Source of the DNA: Amorphophallus konjac | Lineage: Eukaryota > Streptophyta > Magnoliopsida > Alismatales > Araceae | Direction of reading: 5' to 3' | Assembly (NCBI GenBank): GCA_022559845.1 | Contig: CM040126.1 | Span: 141,058,064-141,122,063, forward strand | Length of the DNA stretch: 64,000 bases | In this document: one piece after another, positions 1-10,832 of the stretch | Numbering within the stretch: position 1 is the first letter of the stretch | Layout: every line of letters begins with the position of its first letter | Program-made: the position numbers and the translations under genes | The notes under the pieces: model-generated | The model's database searches: none | Told to the model about the DNA's origin: nothing | The model's input: only the letters and a program-made list of their open reading frames with translations

Positions 1-765
1 TTTTAGTTCTAAAATCCCGCGGAGAATCAATTTCTCGCGGAGGTTTCATTTATGCAATTTCTATTTCTGCCTTTCCATTCCAGTTCTAAACTCCTACAAA
101 GAATCAACTTCTCGCAGAGGTTTCATTCGTGCAATTTCTATTTCTGCCTTTCCATTCCGGTTCTAAAATCCCGTAGAGAATCAACTTCTCACGGAGGTTT
201 CATTCGTGCAATTTCTATTTCTACCTTTCCATTCCAGTTCTAAAATCTCACAGAGAATCAATTTCTCGCGGAGGTTTCATTCGTGCAATTTCTATTTCTA
301 TCTTTCCATTCCAGTTCTACAATACTGCGGAGAACCAACTTCTCGCGGAGATTTCATTCGTGCAATTTCTATTTCTATATTTTCATTCTAGTTCTCAAAT
401 CCCGCAGAGAGTAAGTTCCTGCGGAGGTTTCATTTGCGCACCTTTCATTTCTGTCATTTCAATTCATGTCTAAACCCTGCAGAGAGTAATTGCTCGCGAC
501 AGGTTTCATTTACGCCATTTCCCTTTCTGTCATTCCCCTTCCCATTTTAATTTAGCACTTCCCCTTTCCCATTTTTTTTATTTCAGTCAAAGCCCGCGGT
601 GAGTAACATCCTGCTGCGGCTCTTCCTTTCTGTGCATTCCCCGTTTTGACCCCGTTCGAGAGAGCAATCTCCCGTGGTGGTCTCGCTCGTCCCGTTTCAT
701 ATCATTTTTTATCACATCGCGTGTGTGTGTCTTTCCCTTCTCCGGTTCACGTGACGTCGTTCACA
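1..765 (+). mobile_element. Element A 5' LTR, right-hand part (starts left of the window)
   Basis: This stretch is repeated, with scattered substitutions, at 21777-22524. The two copies stay alignable through the 77-bp repeats, a C/T-rich segment and the sequence around 590-765, then diverge right after the shared end CGTTCACA. That defines the LTR end at 765 here and at 22524 in the other copy. The LTR ends in CA, as expected. Its left end lies outside the window, so neither full length nor target duplication can be checked. The element reads left to right: gag-like frame, integrase, 3' LTR. Confidence 0.85.
5..470 (+). repeat. 77-bp tandem repeat in the LTR of element A
   Basis: Units beginning AGTTCTAAAATCCCG start at 5, 82, 159 (GGTTCT), 236, 313 and 390: an exact 77-bp period over five units, then a diverging sixth. 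Each unit contains a near-palindrome, CCGCGGAGAA followed closely by TTCTCGCGG, so each could form a short hairpin. The same array is present in the 3' LTR at about 21779-22250. Open frames through it are by-products of the repeat. Confidence 0.93.
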
Positions 766-1553
766 TCTCTTGGCGATCACGGTGGAACTTCTTTTGCTTT
801 CCTTTTGGTTGCCCTTGTATGTTTGACACCCGTGTGTGCCCCTCCACTCGGCACCCACGTGTGCCCCTCCACTCGGCACCCACGTGTACCCCTCCTTGTT
901 GCGCCTGCGCGCACCATAGTTGTGCTCCAAGCAGATCTTTTTGATTTCATCCCTCGTGCACCATGTGCACTTCCCCACAGTCCCCTGTGATTTCATGAGA
1001 GGTTTGCGTTGTTTCGAAAAGGAGATCAGATTTTAAGCAGTTTAAATTTAAGCTGATTGCCATATCTGGATATAATTGTTGTTCAAAATCCTTGTGTTCT
1101 GTATAATTGCTGTTCTTCCTGGTCTGTTTGTATTGTTCATCTTTGTCATACAACACTGCATTTGTATAGCACTCTTCCCCTCTTTTTTTACTTTTCTATG
1201 GATTACCCCTTCCTGGTGAAGGAATGACTCTCCGTTCGAGAATTCCTCTCGACAGACTAGAATCTCCTTTATCGGGACCTTCGTAAGTCCCCGACAGCGA
1301 AGGATTCCCTCTTCATTCACTGGGCTGGTTGTACTGCCAAAGTTCCCCAAAGATAGTTGACCTACACGTGGTGAGAGTGTGAAATCCTAGTTGGCACGAA
1401 GTCAAATCAAAATTGGAACTAGGATCCTACCTTGTTGAGTGAATTTCTTGAAAATCATCTAACTCATACAAGGAAACTCTAAATTGAATGTAAACATCCA
1501 CTTACTTGATAATCTCTGCCAAATTGTTTGTGAGCACATTGTTTGATTTCATC
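766..1553 (+). other. Untranslated leader of element A
   Basis: No credible coding region lies between the LTR end and the first long frame. The sequence directly after the LTR (TTGGCGATCACGG) sits where a primer-binding site should be, but I cannot match it to a plant tRNA 3' end. A 25-bp unit (GTGTGCCCCTCCACTCGG...) is tandemly repeated at 834, 859 and, decayed, 884. A 9-bp inverted repeat, ATCCTAGTT at 1384-1392 and AACTAGGAT at 1417-1425, also occurs. Confidence 0.6.
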
Positions 1554-3623
1554 ATGATGTTGCATTCTGGTAAAGTGTTTAGCATGCCTAGTTACACTTT
1601 TTATGACCATGAGGATGGTCACTTTGATTCATCACATACCCCTCATGTTCGTCACTCTCATCGCGACTTCTATGAGGAGTCTCACTCTGTTTCTACGTCC
1701 TATGATCGTATCCACACTCTGGACAATGATCAAATCCCTGAGTCCTCATACGAAGTGCAGGCCACTGCCAGGGGAGCTTTCCCCTCCACTAGTGTTCCCT
1801 ATGCCTTGGATGCCCTGGCTTCTCACATCGACTCTCTCAGCCCTCAACAACTTGAAGCCATCCAGGTTATCATTAAAGTGGGATCTACTTCTCCTTCTCC
1901 CCAGGGTCGTTCATGCACCATAGGTGGTCCTCGTGCTTCTCCCTTTAAGGACCACGTGGGCCAACCACTGCCTTCATTTCAAAGTCCCTCGCGGCCCCAA
2001 AATCTGGCTGTCCCTCATACCTTGGTCCGACCGAGTCATTCTATGGGCAAGCCTCACTCCCCCTCTCCTTCGAAGCCTCCATGTCAAGCCACCCCTCCAA
2101 GGTCTCAAAGTCGACTGTCTACTTCACAAGTCACACCCCTCCAACAAGCTCTCATTGACAAAATTGATCAAATGGAGGAACAATTAAAGAGGGTCACAAG
2201 TACATGACCGCCTCCTCCTCCTCAAGTCAATCCCCTTCACGCTTTCATGGATAACATTATTAAAATGGAGAAAGATTGGAAGGAGAGAAGAGATGAGTAT
2301 GGCATTGAGAATATGAGTGAGCAAAATGTTCTTCCAAGTTTTTACGATCAAGTGGACGCCGTCTACCCACCACCCATTCACCACACTCATTCACATGGCC
2401 CTCCACCTGCGGATTCACATCCATAAAATCCTTCATGTCAACATACACCACCTCCACCCATCAACACGCCTCCACCACGGTGTCCATTTGCGCTTGGTGA
2501 CTATGAAGAATTGGAAATAGCACGTGATGAAATTTATGAAGATTTTGAAGATGCATCTACTCCGAGTTTTATTCATTTCCCTTTTCCACCGCTTCCACAA
2601 GAACCCCCTGCTCAGGATGAAGCTACTATCCCTACCCCTGTCTATAAGACATCATGGTGTTATGATGATGGCTCAATACTCCAACAACCTGCATCAATGC
2701 CCCATGAAGTCGCCACTATCCCTACCCATGTCTATGAAATCTCATGGCGTTACAATGATGGGTCAATACTCCAACAACCTATGTTAATGCACCATGAATC
2801 ACCCCCTACCCTGGATGCCTGACGCGCCACCAAAACCTTCATACCATCAGCCTCCACCGAGCCTCCCATTAACCCTTGTTCCCAACCAAGTATCCCTCCA
2901 TCACCCACGCCTAAAACCTCCACTATCCTTATGACCCCGAACCCGACCACTCCTATTCCTCCAGTCAACCCCTTACCCAAACCCGTGGTTAATCTTGAGA
3001 AGGGCCCATCTATTTTTGCACCCGAGCCAACCCCGTCTGCTTCCAAGCAAGGGAAAAGGCTCGCAGTGTTTCAACCTCCACCTACCCTTCTTACAGCACC
3101 TTCCATTAAACCTCCATTATTTATTGAGCATTCAACCTCCATCTCGCCTCCTTCCGCCTCCCCTCGGAGTGGGTGTATCTCTACAAATATATGTGCCAAA
3201 GAGGATGTGCAAGAACCAGGCAAGACGAATTTGGTCACGGCTATGTCATTCAAAACCCAAGCTTTCATTTGCCAAAAATCGATTCGGGTTCTTGTGCCAG
3301 GCATCTTTGAGAAGGCCGAGCCTCCACATACACCAATGTCCACCAAGAAGGATTCTCAAGAATTGGTGCAGAGCAAATCAGGGGCCAAAACAATAAAGGT
3401 CACATTGCTCATTGGAAACGATACTTTCAAGGCTCTCATTACCCCTTGCTCGGTCATAGTTCAAATGGCTAATCAAGAGAAGGGGTTCTCCTCAAGCATA
3501 GTGATGACACATTCCACTGCAAAGGAGATGATGAACTCTATGCTCAAGGGCGGGTCAGGCCAGTCATTGTTGGAAGCTTTTGACATCATGTCTACTCACC
3601 ACCAACTTCTATGCAAGGGGTGA
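1554..3623 (+). pseudogene. Pro-rich gag-like reading frame of element A, three internal stops
   Basis: One reading frame of about 690 codons runs from the ATG at 1554 to the stop ending at 3623, with internal stops only at 2205 (TGA), 2424 (TAA) and 2820 (TGA). There is no frameshift, and all three stops can come from CGA or CAA by a C-to-T change. The product is rich in Pro, Ser and His. It has a short heptad-like segment (QQALIDKIDQMEEQLKRV) before the first stop and a 30-residue duplication around 2620-2800 (DGSILQQP appears twice, 90 bp apart). I see neither the usual Tat gag core nor a CCHC knuckle. Position between LTR leader and integrase argues for gag, but the sequence itself does not prove it. 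An upstream in-frame TTG at 1506 is not favoured over the ATG. Confidence 0.6.
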
Positions 3624-4255
3624 ATGCCTATGTTACCAAATATGTTCACACATGATATTCCGACGACCTTGAGCAGTGTGCTAAATATGAAGCTCCTTGT
3701 GCTGAAGTCAAGGAAGTTATTTCCAAAGGAGCCATTCCATGTCAAGATTCCCGTTTCACAAGTGGAACTCTCAAGTTTTTGCTATGATTATTTGCCAAGG
3801 GCGTTACTGTTTATTTGTAAACGTCCAAGGATCTTATTAGAAGTTCATCGACTGAGAGCCTGTGGGCGCTAACTACACCAATTGAGCTGGTAAATCAGAT
3901 GAGGACAAGGTCATCTATCTGAGCACATCGTTGGAGAGGGCCTGCGAAGCCAAGATGCCAAGAAGCTATATTGAAGGTTGAGAGGCCGCGTTGTAAGATA
4001 ATGTCTACCAAGAAGAAGGGAAGGCATAAAGTGAAGCTTAAGGACAATATATCCCTTGTTGAGGGGGCCCACATTAGTTCATCCACTTCCTATCCCAGTC
4101 CATCACTGCTCGTGCTACTATTTAGCTTCTTTTTATGGGCAGTCCATTGGCTGAGGGGGCACTTTCCATCCTCTAAATCTACGCAATCAAGCTCCTCCTC
4201 TTCTCTAGGGTCCTTGGATCCTCATATTCCTCCCCATCCAGAGCCTCCGGATCTC
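3624..4255 (+). pseudogene. Decayed continuation of element A coding region, split by the LINE
   Basis: From about 3620 the coding-like signal moves to another frame, with segments such as AEVKEVISKGAIPCQDS and several stops. From 3971 an open stretch starts with basic residues (STKKKGRHKVKLKD), then has a hydrophobic segment near 4095-4150 (SLLVLLFSFFLWAVHWL), then a Ser/Pro-rich tail that runs into the LINE target site. The same frame resumes at 10263 on the other side of the LINE. I do not recognise the product. No RT or RNase H domain is visible here. Confidence 0.45.
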
Positions 4256-4270
4256 CCTTTGTTTAATTCC
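4256..4270 (+). repeat. Left target-site duplication of the LINE
   Basis: The 15 bases CCTTTGTTTAATTCC here recur exactly at 10248-10262, immediately flanking the LINE. A length of 15 bp is typical of target-primed reverse transcription. The left copy is followed at once by the LINE's poly-T (poly-A on its own strand). Confidence 0.97.
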
Positions 4271-4397
4271 TTTTTTTTTATATAACCCAACCTAGGTGTA
4301 ATAGGAGAGTGCACCCCCTATCAGAGATAGGGAGAAAGCCACTCCACCATCACAACCCTAGGAGAGAATTTTATTGAATGATGGAAGAAGGTGATAT

Positions 4398-7300
4398 TTA
4401 CATTGTCCGGATGCTAGGAAAACCTAGCTTATCCATTCGAACAATTCCCTTTACATGCATAGGGAGTTGTTGCATGGAAGAGAAATACATGTTACATTTC
4501 ATTTCACAAGCATAGGTTGCCAAAGAATCAGCCACTTGGTTGGCCTCACGAAAAATATGGCTGATTGTATCTTGATTGGATAATAATCTCCAAACTTCTC
4601 TCATGTAGCCTAAAATCTTCCATGGACAAGGAATCTTCCTTGTAGCCACTTGCACTAGAATTTATGAATCGCATTCAATAAGGCCTGGTGAGGATGAGAT
4701 TGACTTCAGAAATTTAAGCCCATCCATGATGGCTCTTGCTTCAGCTATAACACTATTGCTCTGTGCATAATAATGGGAGAATGCAATTATGAGGTTACCA
4801 GAAGCATCTCTTATCATACCACCTCCACCCGATATACCAGTTTGTTTAGATGCACCATCTGTGTTTAATTTGAAATATGGCCAAGGCGGATGCAGCCATT
4901 TAATCAGCTTGATTGGCAGATTCTTTTTGGACTGGGCATCACAGTTGAAATCAGCCATTATCTATTTTTTCCCCAGATCTGGTTCCTGCAAATCTGCCAT
5001 TAGTATAATATGTTTAACCTGGTTGAGCATTCTCGAGATTAAACTTTGATAAGATGGAGTCTTGTCTTCATGGATAGCTTCATTTCTAGTAGACCATATT
5101 TCCCACAGTCCATGAGTAATTATTCCAACAGTGAAGAGACCAAAGGCCGTTTTATTCTTAACTGCTTGAATGGAAGTTATTATTAAACTTCTAGCAGAAT
5201 GACCAGTAATTGGGATACCTTTGGATCTGAAAAAAGACCATAAGCTTAAAGCTAATTCACTCTTCATGAATAAATGGTCAATATCCTCCTCCTGGTTTTG
5301 CTTACAACATCTGCATTTTGAGCAAAATGGAATGCCACAGCGTTTTAAGTTGCAATCAGTGGGTAGACAATTGAATATAATCTTCCAAGCAAATACCGAT
5401 ACTCTGGTTGGAATCCATCTTGACCAAATGTGCTTCCAGCAATGTTGAATTCCCTGAAGTTGCTGCATATTGAAATAGCTATGATATATTGAGGATACAG
5501 TACAGTTCCCACTTGAGGACAAGCACTATATTGGTTTATCAGAGATGTCAGATAGCTTTATGTAAAGCAGAGCATTTTTGATATCTTCAGGAAGGATTGT
5601 ATCAATAAGGTGAACCATATTCTGCGCAGGCTGAACTAATACTTCCTGTACGGTAGTATTCGTATCTTGAATTTCCTGAATAAGGTGGGAAGGGACCAGG
5701 GATTCCAGATTACAATCCCCAATCCAGGTGTCTTTCCAGAAATTTATATCTCGGCCATTTCCAATGATAAACTTTCGATGTTGAATGAGGATGTTCTTTG
5801 CTCGCAACCAGCTTTTTCGAACAAAGCCATTCATTTCTTTGAAGCCAATGGTACTGATATGATTACCTCTAATATATTTAGCTCTAAAGAAGATGGCCCA
5901 TAAAGAATCTGCAGATAACACATGCCAAAACATTTTAACTCGGAGTGCAGTTTCCATGTGTCTAATTGACATAATTCCCAGTCCTCCTAAGGATATTGGC
6001 TTGCATATCTTCTGCCAGGCTCTCCAATGTTTCTTGTTACCATATTGTGAGAAACCCCAGAAGAAGTTAGCTAAAGTTTGATCCATGATATTATAAATGC
6101 CTTCATGAATCGGGGATGAAGCTAGAATATAAATTGGCATGGAGGAGAGCACATGTTTCACAAGAACCAATCTGGCTCCTTGAGAGAGGAATTTAACCTG
6201 CCATCCTTCTATTCTCTTCTGAACTACTGCAATGATACCTCCATAATATATTTTCTTGATTCTGCCCAAAGCTAAAGGATGGCCCAGATATTTGTGGGGG
6301 AAGCTCAATTTAGCATATCCCATGATATGCTCAATTCTGTGGGAAATTGATTGGTTGTGTTTTGGATGAATAAAATAACCACTTTTTTCCACATTTACAA
6401 GTTGACCTGAGGCATTTTCATATGAAGTCAGAATAGTCTTCAGACTGTGGAGTGAGCGTGATGTTGCATTGGCAAAAATTAAGGTATCATCGGCAAACAG
6501 GAGGTGGGAGATGTTTGGACATCTTCTAGGACCAGCAAACCATCCGATTGAGCCATTCATGAAGGCATTCTGAAGGGATCTACTGAGTGAGTCTTGAGCA
6601 ATAATGAAGAGAAGAGGTGCAATGGGATCACCTTGCCTAAGGCCCCTTGTGGACTTGAAGAATCCAACTGATTCTCCATTTACAGAAATAGAAAACCAGC
6701 AATTATTAATCAGTAGTCTTATCATGTCTGTAAAGATACTGCTGAAACCAAATTGTCTTAGTACAGCCAACAAAAAATCCCATTCAACCCTGTCATAAGC
6801 CTTCGCCATATCTAATTTCAACATTATATTACTGCCTCTGACTTTTCTTCCCAATTCCTGAGTTAACTCCTGAGCCAGAGCAATATTGTCATTGATAAGT
6901 CTGCCTTTGATGAAAGCAGACTGTTCTTTGGAAATAATTGTAGGCATAAACCTATTCAATCTGTTACATAACACCTTGGATATGATTTTATATGCAAAAT
7001 TGCATAAACTGATTGGCCTGTAATCAGAAATAGCTGAGGCATTGTTGATCTTTGGGATAAGGGCAATGAGAGTTGCTGTAAATTCTCTTGGGAGAGTCTT
7101 CCTTTTCATGAAGAATTCCTGAACAGCTGCAATAACCTCCTTGTCAAGAATAGACCAAGTTTTTTGGAAGAAATACCCAGTAAAACCATCCGGACCAGGA
7201 GCACTGTCCGGGGATATAGAGAAGACTGCTTCCTTTATTTCCATGTGGTCAGGAATAGCACACAAAAATTCATTGTTATCAGCTGAAATCAGATGAGGGA

Positions 7301-8549
7301 TGCAGCTGATTAAATCATTGTCAATATGGTGCTGTTGGGAGGAGAAGGCTTTATAAAAATGATTCATAGCAATATCTTTTATTTCCTGCTTGTCTGAAAT
7401 TAGAATTCCCATTTCAGTCTGAAGATGGTTGATTGAATTCCGTCTTCTATTTGCCATTGCTATCATATGAAAGAACTTAGTATTTCTATCTCCTTCTTTC
7501 AACCATCGAATTCTAGATTTTTGTTTCCAGAAAATCTCTTGCTGAATTATGCTGTTAGTCAATCTAGACTTAGCCTTATCTAAGGCTTCCAAATTAGTAG
7601 CATTTGGAGAAATATCAAACTGATGTTCAGCCTTGAGCACCTCATCTTCTGCAATTGCAAGATTGTTGTGGACATCCCCAAAGATCTGCTTGTTCCATAT
7701 TCTGAGCATGTTCCTGATAGCCTTGAGTTTAATGCATAAGGTGGATATAGCAGAAGTGGCAGTGGGGCTTGCTCTCCAGCAATTAGCAATAGTTTGAGTA
7801 AAAGAGTCATGTGTTGTCCACATCTGCTGAAAATAAAATCTGCTCTTAATCTTATTAGTAATGGCCAATCTAATGAGGAGTGGCGCATGATCTGATGCTT
7901 CTCTGGACAGGTGTTCTATAGTTATGGGAAATTTGTTCAACCAATTAGAGTTTATTAGAGCTCTGTCCAATCTGCTCCATATACCTCTAACTCCTTTCTG
8001 ATTATTATGCCATGTATATTTGGAGCCCATATAGCCCCCATCAATTAAACCACAATCATTTATACAGTCTTTAAATTCAGAGATAGATCTCAGGCATGGA
8101 TCATTCCCCCCAATTTTTTCGTCAAGATTTAGAATACAATTGAAATCACCAGCCACAATCCATGGCCCTTGGATCAGTGTATGAACATATAGAAGAGAAG
8201 TCCATAGAGGTAGTCTTTCAACACTACTACACTTGGCATATATGAATGATGCATAAAAGAGAGGAGCAGTATTGCTTGTTTGTTGTAAAGATATGTGTTG
8301 CTCATCTTGATACAAAATTGTGAAATTTAGAGGTTCCTTCCATAAGACCCAAATGTGAGCATTCTCTGCTTCATTGGCTATGCAATTATGCATTCCGAGC
8401 TTCTTACAGATATTTTTTAACAGGGAAGCTTTGACTTTGGGTTCTAAAATGACAATACAATCCACCTTGTGTTCCTTTATCAGGAACTTTATACGACCAA
8501 TAGACAGGTCATTTCCAATCCCTCTTATATTCCAAATAATGAAAGTCAT
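4398..8549 (-). pseudogene. LINE ORF2: endonuclease, reverse transcriptase, zinc finger, RNase H
   Basis: The 1384-codon frame encodes the replication polyprotein that nicks target DNA and reverse-transcribes the LINE RNA. Residues 1-230 are an apurinic-type endonuclease (WNIRG near the start, ILEPK, VAGDFN, SDHAPLL). RT follows, with the active site FADDTLIFA near residue 686 and RQGDPIAPLLF just before it. A zf-RVT-like Cys segment (CSKCRCCKQ) lies near residue 1070. A C-terminal RNase H (LNTDGASKQTG, IECDS, FREANQVADSLA) occupies roughly 1220-1350. Three in-frame stops interrupt it, at 5526, 4962 and 4662; the last sits just after IECDS. There is no frameshift, so stop-codon readback gives one continuous frame. 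The start at 8549 overlaps the ORF1 stop. Confidence 0.96.
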
Positions 8550-10129
8550 TGATCTTTTGAGGATATATGAAGGTTACCTGTGGAGCATGTCCTTTTCATG
8601 CTTCTGGTGATAATACCCGGACGCTCCTTGTTTAAGGATGTAATGTTGTCTATCTTTGCCTCAATAGATATTTCTTTCCATATTTGTTGCATTTCTTCAT
8701 GTAGTGAAGGTGGTGGTGGTTCACCCACACTAAGTTGAACTGAAACATCTTTGACTGCCAACCTCTTAGTCCCATATTGGTTAGACGGGGGCTTAAGGAG
8801 ACCCTTAGCTGGATGTTTTATCAGATTATCAATATTAGTCTCCATTGTATTGTCAGTACTCACATCAGATGATGCAATCTGCTTGCTGTCATGATTATCA
8901 AAAACTAAAATCTGTTTGTCCTCATGTAGTGGAATTTCATCACTTGCTTCCTGGGTTTCACTCAAGACCTGACTTATATTGGTGCTGATAGTATTGGGAT
9001 CTTCAGGACAACCTATCTTGGTAGTCTCAAGGACTAAAATCTGATTGTCTTCGTGTGGAATAATTTCACCAGTTGAAATCTGGTTCTGAATTCTATTGGA
9101 ACAGCCTGCCTTCGGACTTTGAGTTTTATTGATAACCATTTTGGATCCAGAAATATCATTTGACATCTCTTGAACAGAGGTATGGATTATTTCCAAGTTC
9201 AAATCCTCATCTACCTGTCGCAAAATTTCAAATCTATTAACATCAGCCGCATTTGTTCGAATAGGAGAAGTACCTGAATGCCGAGGCCTGTAAATTAGAG
9301 TATTATGCCTTGGAGCAGTGTTGACTATAGGAAAAAAAGTATTGCGGCGGCGATTGCTAGCCTTGTGTAGAGTCTTTTTACACTCTGTAGCTATATGACC
9401 AAGCTTGTGGCAAATTGAACAGAGGTGGGGTAAACGATGATAATTCATCGGTTGCCAAAATCCATGTCCATCCAACTCAATCCAAATATGTTCTTGGCGC
9501 GGTGCTGATATGTCCAGTTCAACACAAGCAAGAGCTTCAGAAGCATCAGTCAATGCCAGGGTATGATCATGGATATTTAAAACCAGACCAAAATTACCGG
9601 CAATAGATCTCAAGCAATCCTCGTGAAACAAGTTGGCTGGAAGAGATGGGAAACCAATCCAAACCGGTGCTAAGGCAGGATCTGCTTTAAAATCGAAATC
9701 TTGCGTCCATCGGAAGAATCTGAACAAAAATCCTTTGATGTATATACTCTTTTGTATAAGAAGTTTCAAGAAATCCTTTTCATTATCTAGAATGAGGAGG
9801 AGATGTCTCGGATTGAGACGACTGATTATAAAATCTGAGACTAATGGAATCCTTTGGCTTAGATGGCTCTTGATCTCTGGTATAGAAGGCCTTCCGTAAG
9901 AACATTTAGCAACAATGGCATATTTGAGCATATCTTGAGAAGCCTCAATTTCAGCCTTGGAGAAGTAGACAGCAGGCTCTCCAAGATCCGTGAATCCTGG
10001 AGATTTCACCGGAATGGATATCTTTGGCTTCTACTGAGATGCCAGGAGAATTTGCGCATAGGACCGAAAATGAACATTCCTAGTCGATGAAAGAGCCTGG
10101 ATATTTGCATTTGTTTCAGCTTCCGCCAT
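8546..10129 (-). pseudogene. LINE ORF1: DUF4283-like RNA-binding protein with CCHC knuckle
   Basis: The 528-codon frame starts at the ATG at 10129 (MAEAETNANIQ) and ends at 8546. One premature TAG lies at codon 33 (10033-10031), so a GTG-initiated frame from 10009 is not the true start. The N-terminal half resembles the DUF4283-type domain of plant L1 ORF1 proteins (IKGFLFRFFRWTQDFD, PVWIGFPSLP). A CCHC zinc knuckle follows (CSICHKLGHIATEC, spacing 2-4-4). The C-terminal half is polar and low in complexity. It would bind LINE RNA in the ribonucleoprotein. The TGA stop shares bases with the ORF2 ATG (ATGA). Confidence 0.93.
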
Positions 10130-10247
10130 GGCTACCAGACCGCCATGGAGAGCTGCGAACGTCCGGCGGGAAGAAAACGAGAAAACTGGAGCTTCTCACT
10201 CTAGAAATCTAGAGAGAGAAGACTGTTGACCCAATTACTTACTATTA

Positions 10248-10262
10248 CCTTTGTTTAATTCC
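10248..10262 (+). repeat. Right target-site duplication of the LINE
   Basis: This exact 15-base copy of 4256-4270 directly abuts the 5' end of the LINE. Both duplications occupy the same codon phase of the interrupted element A frame. Confidence 0.97.
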
Positions 10263-10697
10263 TCATCTTTATCCATTCCTCATTCTCATCCTCCTCTAGA
10301 ACCTCAGGATTTCTCATCTAATTCCCCATCTCTCCCTTCAGGGCATCACACCCTCCATCACACCCTCCCTTTTCATATCCTTCCGAAACCTCTAGACCTT
10401 CCTTTCTTCCAATTCATCCATTTGTTCTTCCGGGATATCGCATCCTTCATTCTTTTCCTCCTTTTGAATTGCCTTATTCCATACCTTTTCATAGGGCATC
10501 GCGTCCCTCATCATTTTCTTCCTCCGAAACCTCCGAATTCCTTCCCCCATGATTCTCCTCCTTCATTTCCGAACCCTCCGGATCTGTCTCTCTCAATTTA
10601 TCAATTTCTTCCCCTAATTCCTCCCGATCCCGGGTCTAACCCGGTTCCTTCCACATCAACCACTTTGGGCATTTGCCCGTACTCACACTATTTTTGA
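10263..10697 (+). pseudogene. Downstream half of the element A frame split by the LINE
   Basis: The frame that enters the LINE site at 4270 continues here in phase once the LINE and one duplication are ignored. It runs 145 codons to a stop at 10697. The product is rich in Pro, Ser, His and Phe, with a hydrophobic Phe-rich stretch (FILFLLLNCLIPYLF near 10450). I recognise no domain. It may be a linker of the former polyprotein or an extra ORF of this family. CT-rich DNA favours chance open frames, so the coding status is uncertain. Confidence 0.4.
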
Positions 10698-10832
10698 GGC
10701 TTTAGTCCTCACCTTTTTCTTTGATTTCTTTCTCTTCATGTAAATCCTTCTAGGCATCTTCCGCCTAATTCTAGTTTTTTCACCACTCCTTTACGCTAAG
10801 CCACATCAAAAAATAAGAAAGCCATAAGGAGA

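Larger units (their letters stand above)
4271..10247 (-). mobile_element. Complete L1-type plant LINE with RNase H domain
   Basis: This 5977-bp insertion lies on the minus strand between perfect 15-bp target duplications. On its own strand it has a 5' UTR of about 118 bp (10247-10130), ORF1 (10129-8546), ORF2 (8549-4398), a 3' UTR of about 118 bp and a short A-tail (seen as T's at 4271-4279). ORF1 and ORF2 overlap as ATGA. Both ORFs keep full-length frames and are broken only by in-frame stops: one in ORF1 and three in ORF2. The intact ends, duplications and few lesions point to a fairly recent but inactive copy. It landed in a coding frame of element A, so it is younger than A. Confidence 0.97.

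Noticed and set aside
52..391. Open frames across the 77-bp repeats (also 21662-22248)
   Set aside because: The repeat length is not a multiple of three and the frames arise from low stop density in C/T-rich DNA; they lie inside an LTR.
766..790. Primer-binding site of element A
   Set aside because: The bases after the LTR resemble TGGCG but do not match a plant tRNA 3' end that I can recognise.
646..990. 114-codon frame across the end of the element A LTR
   Set aside because: It spans the LTR-leader junction, starts in non-coding LTR sequence and overlaps 25-bp tandem repeats.
4095..4150. An envelope-type membrane protein in element A
   Set aside because: A single hydrophobic stretch in a decayed frame of CT-rich DNA is not enough to call an envelope protein.
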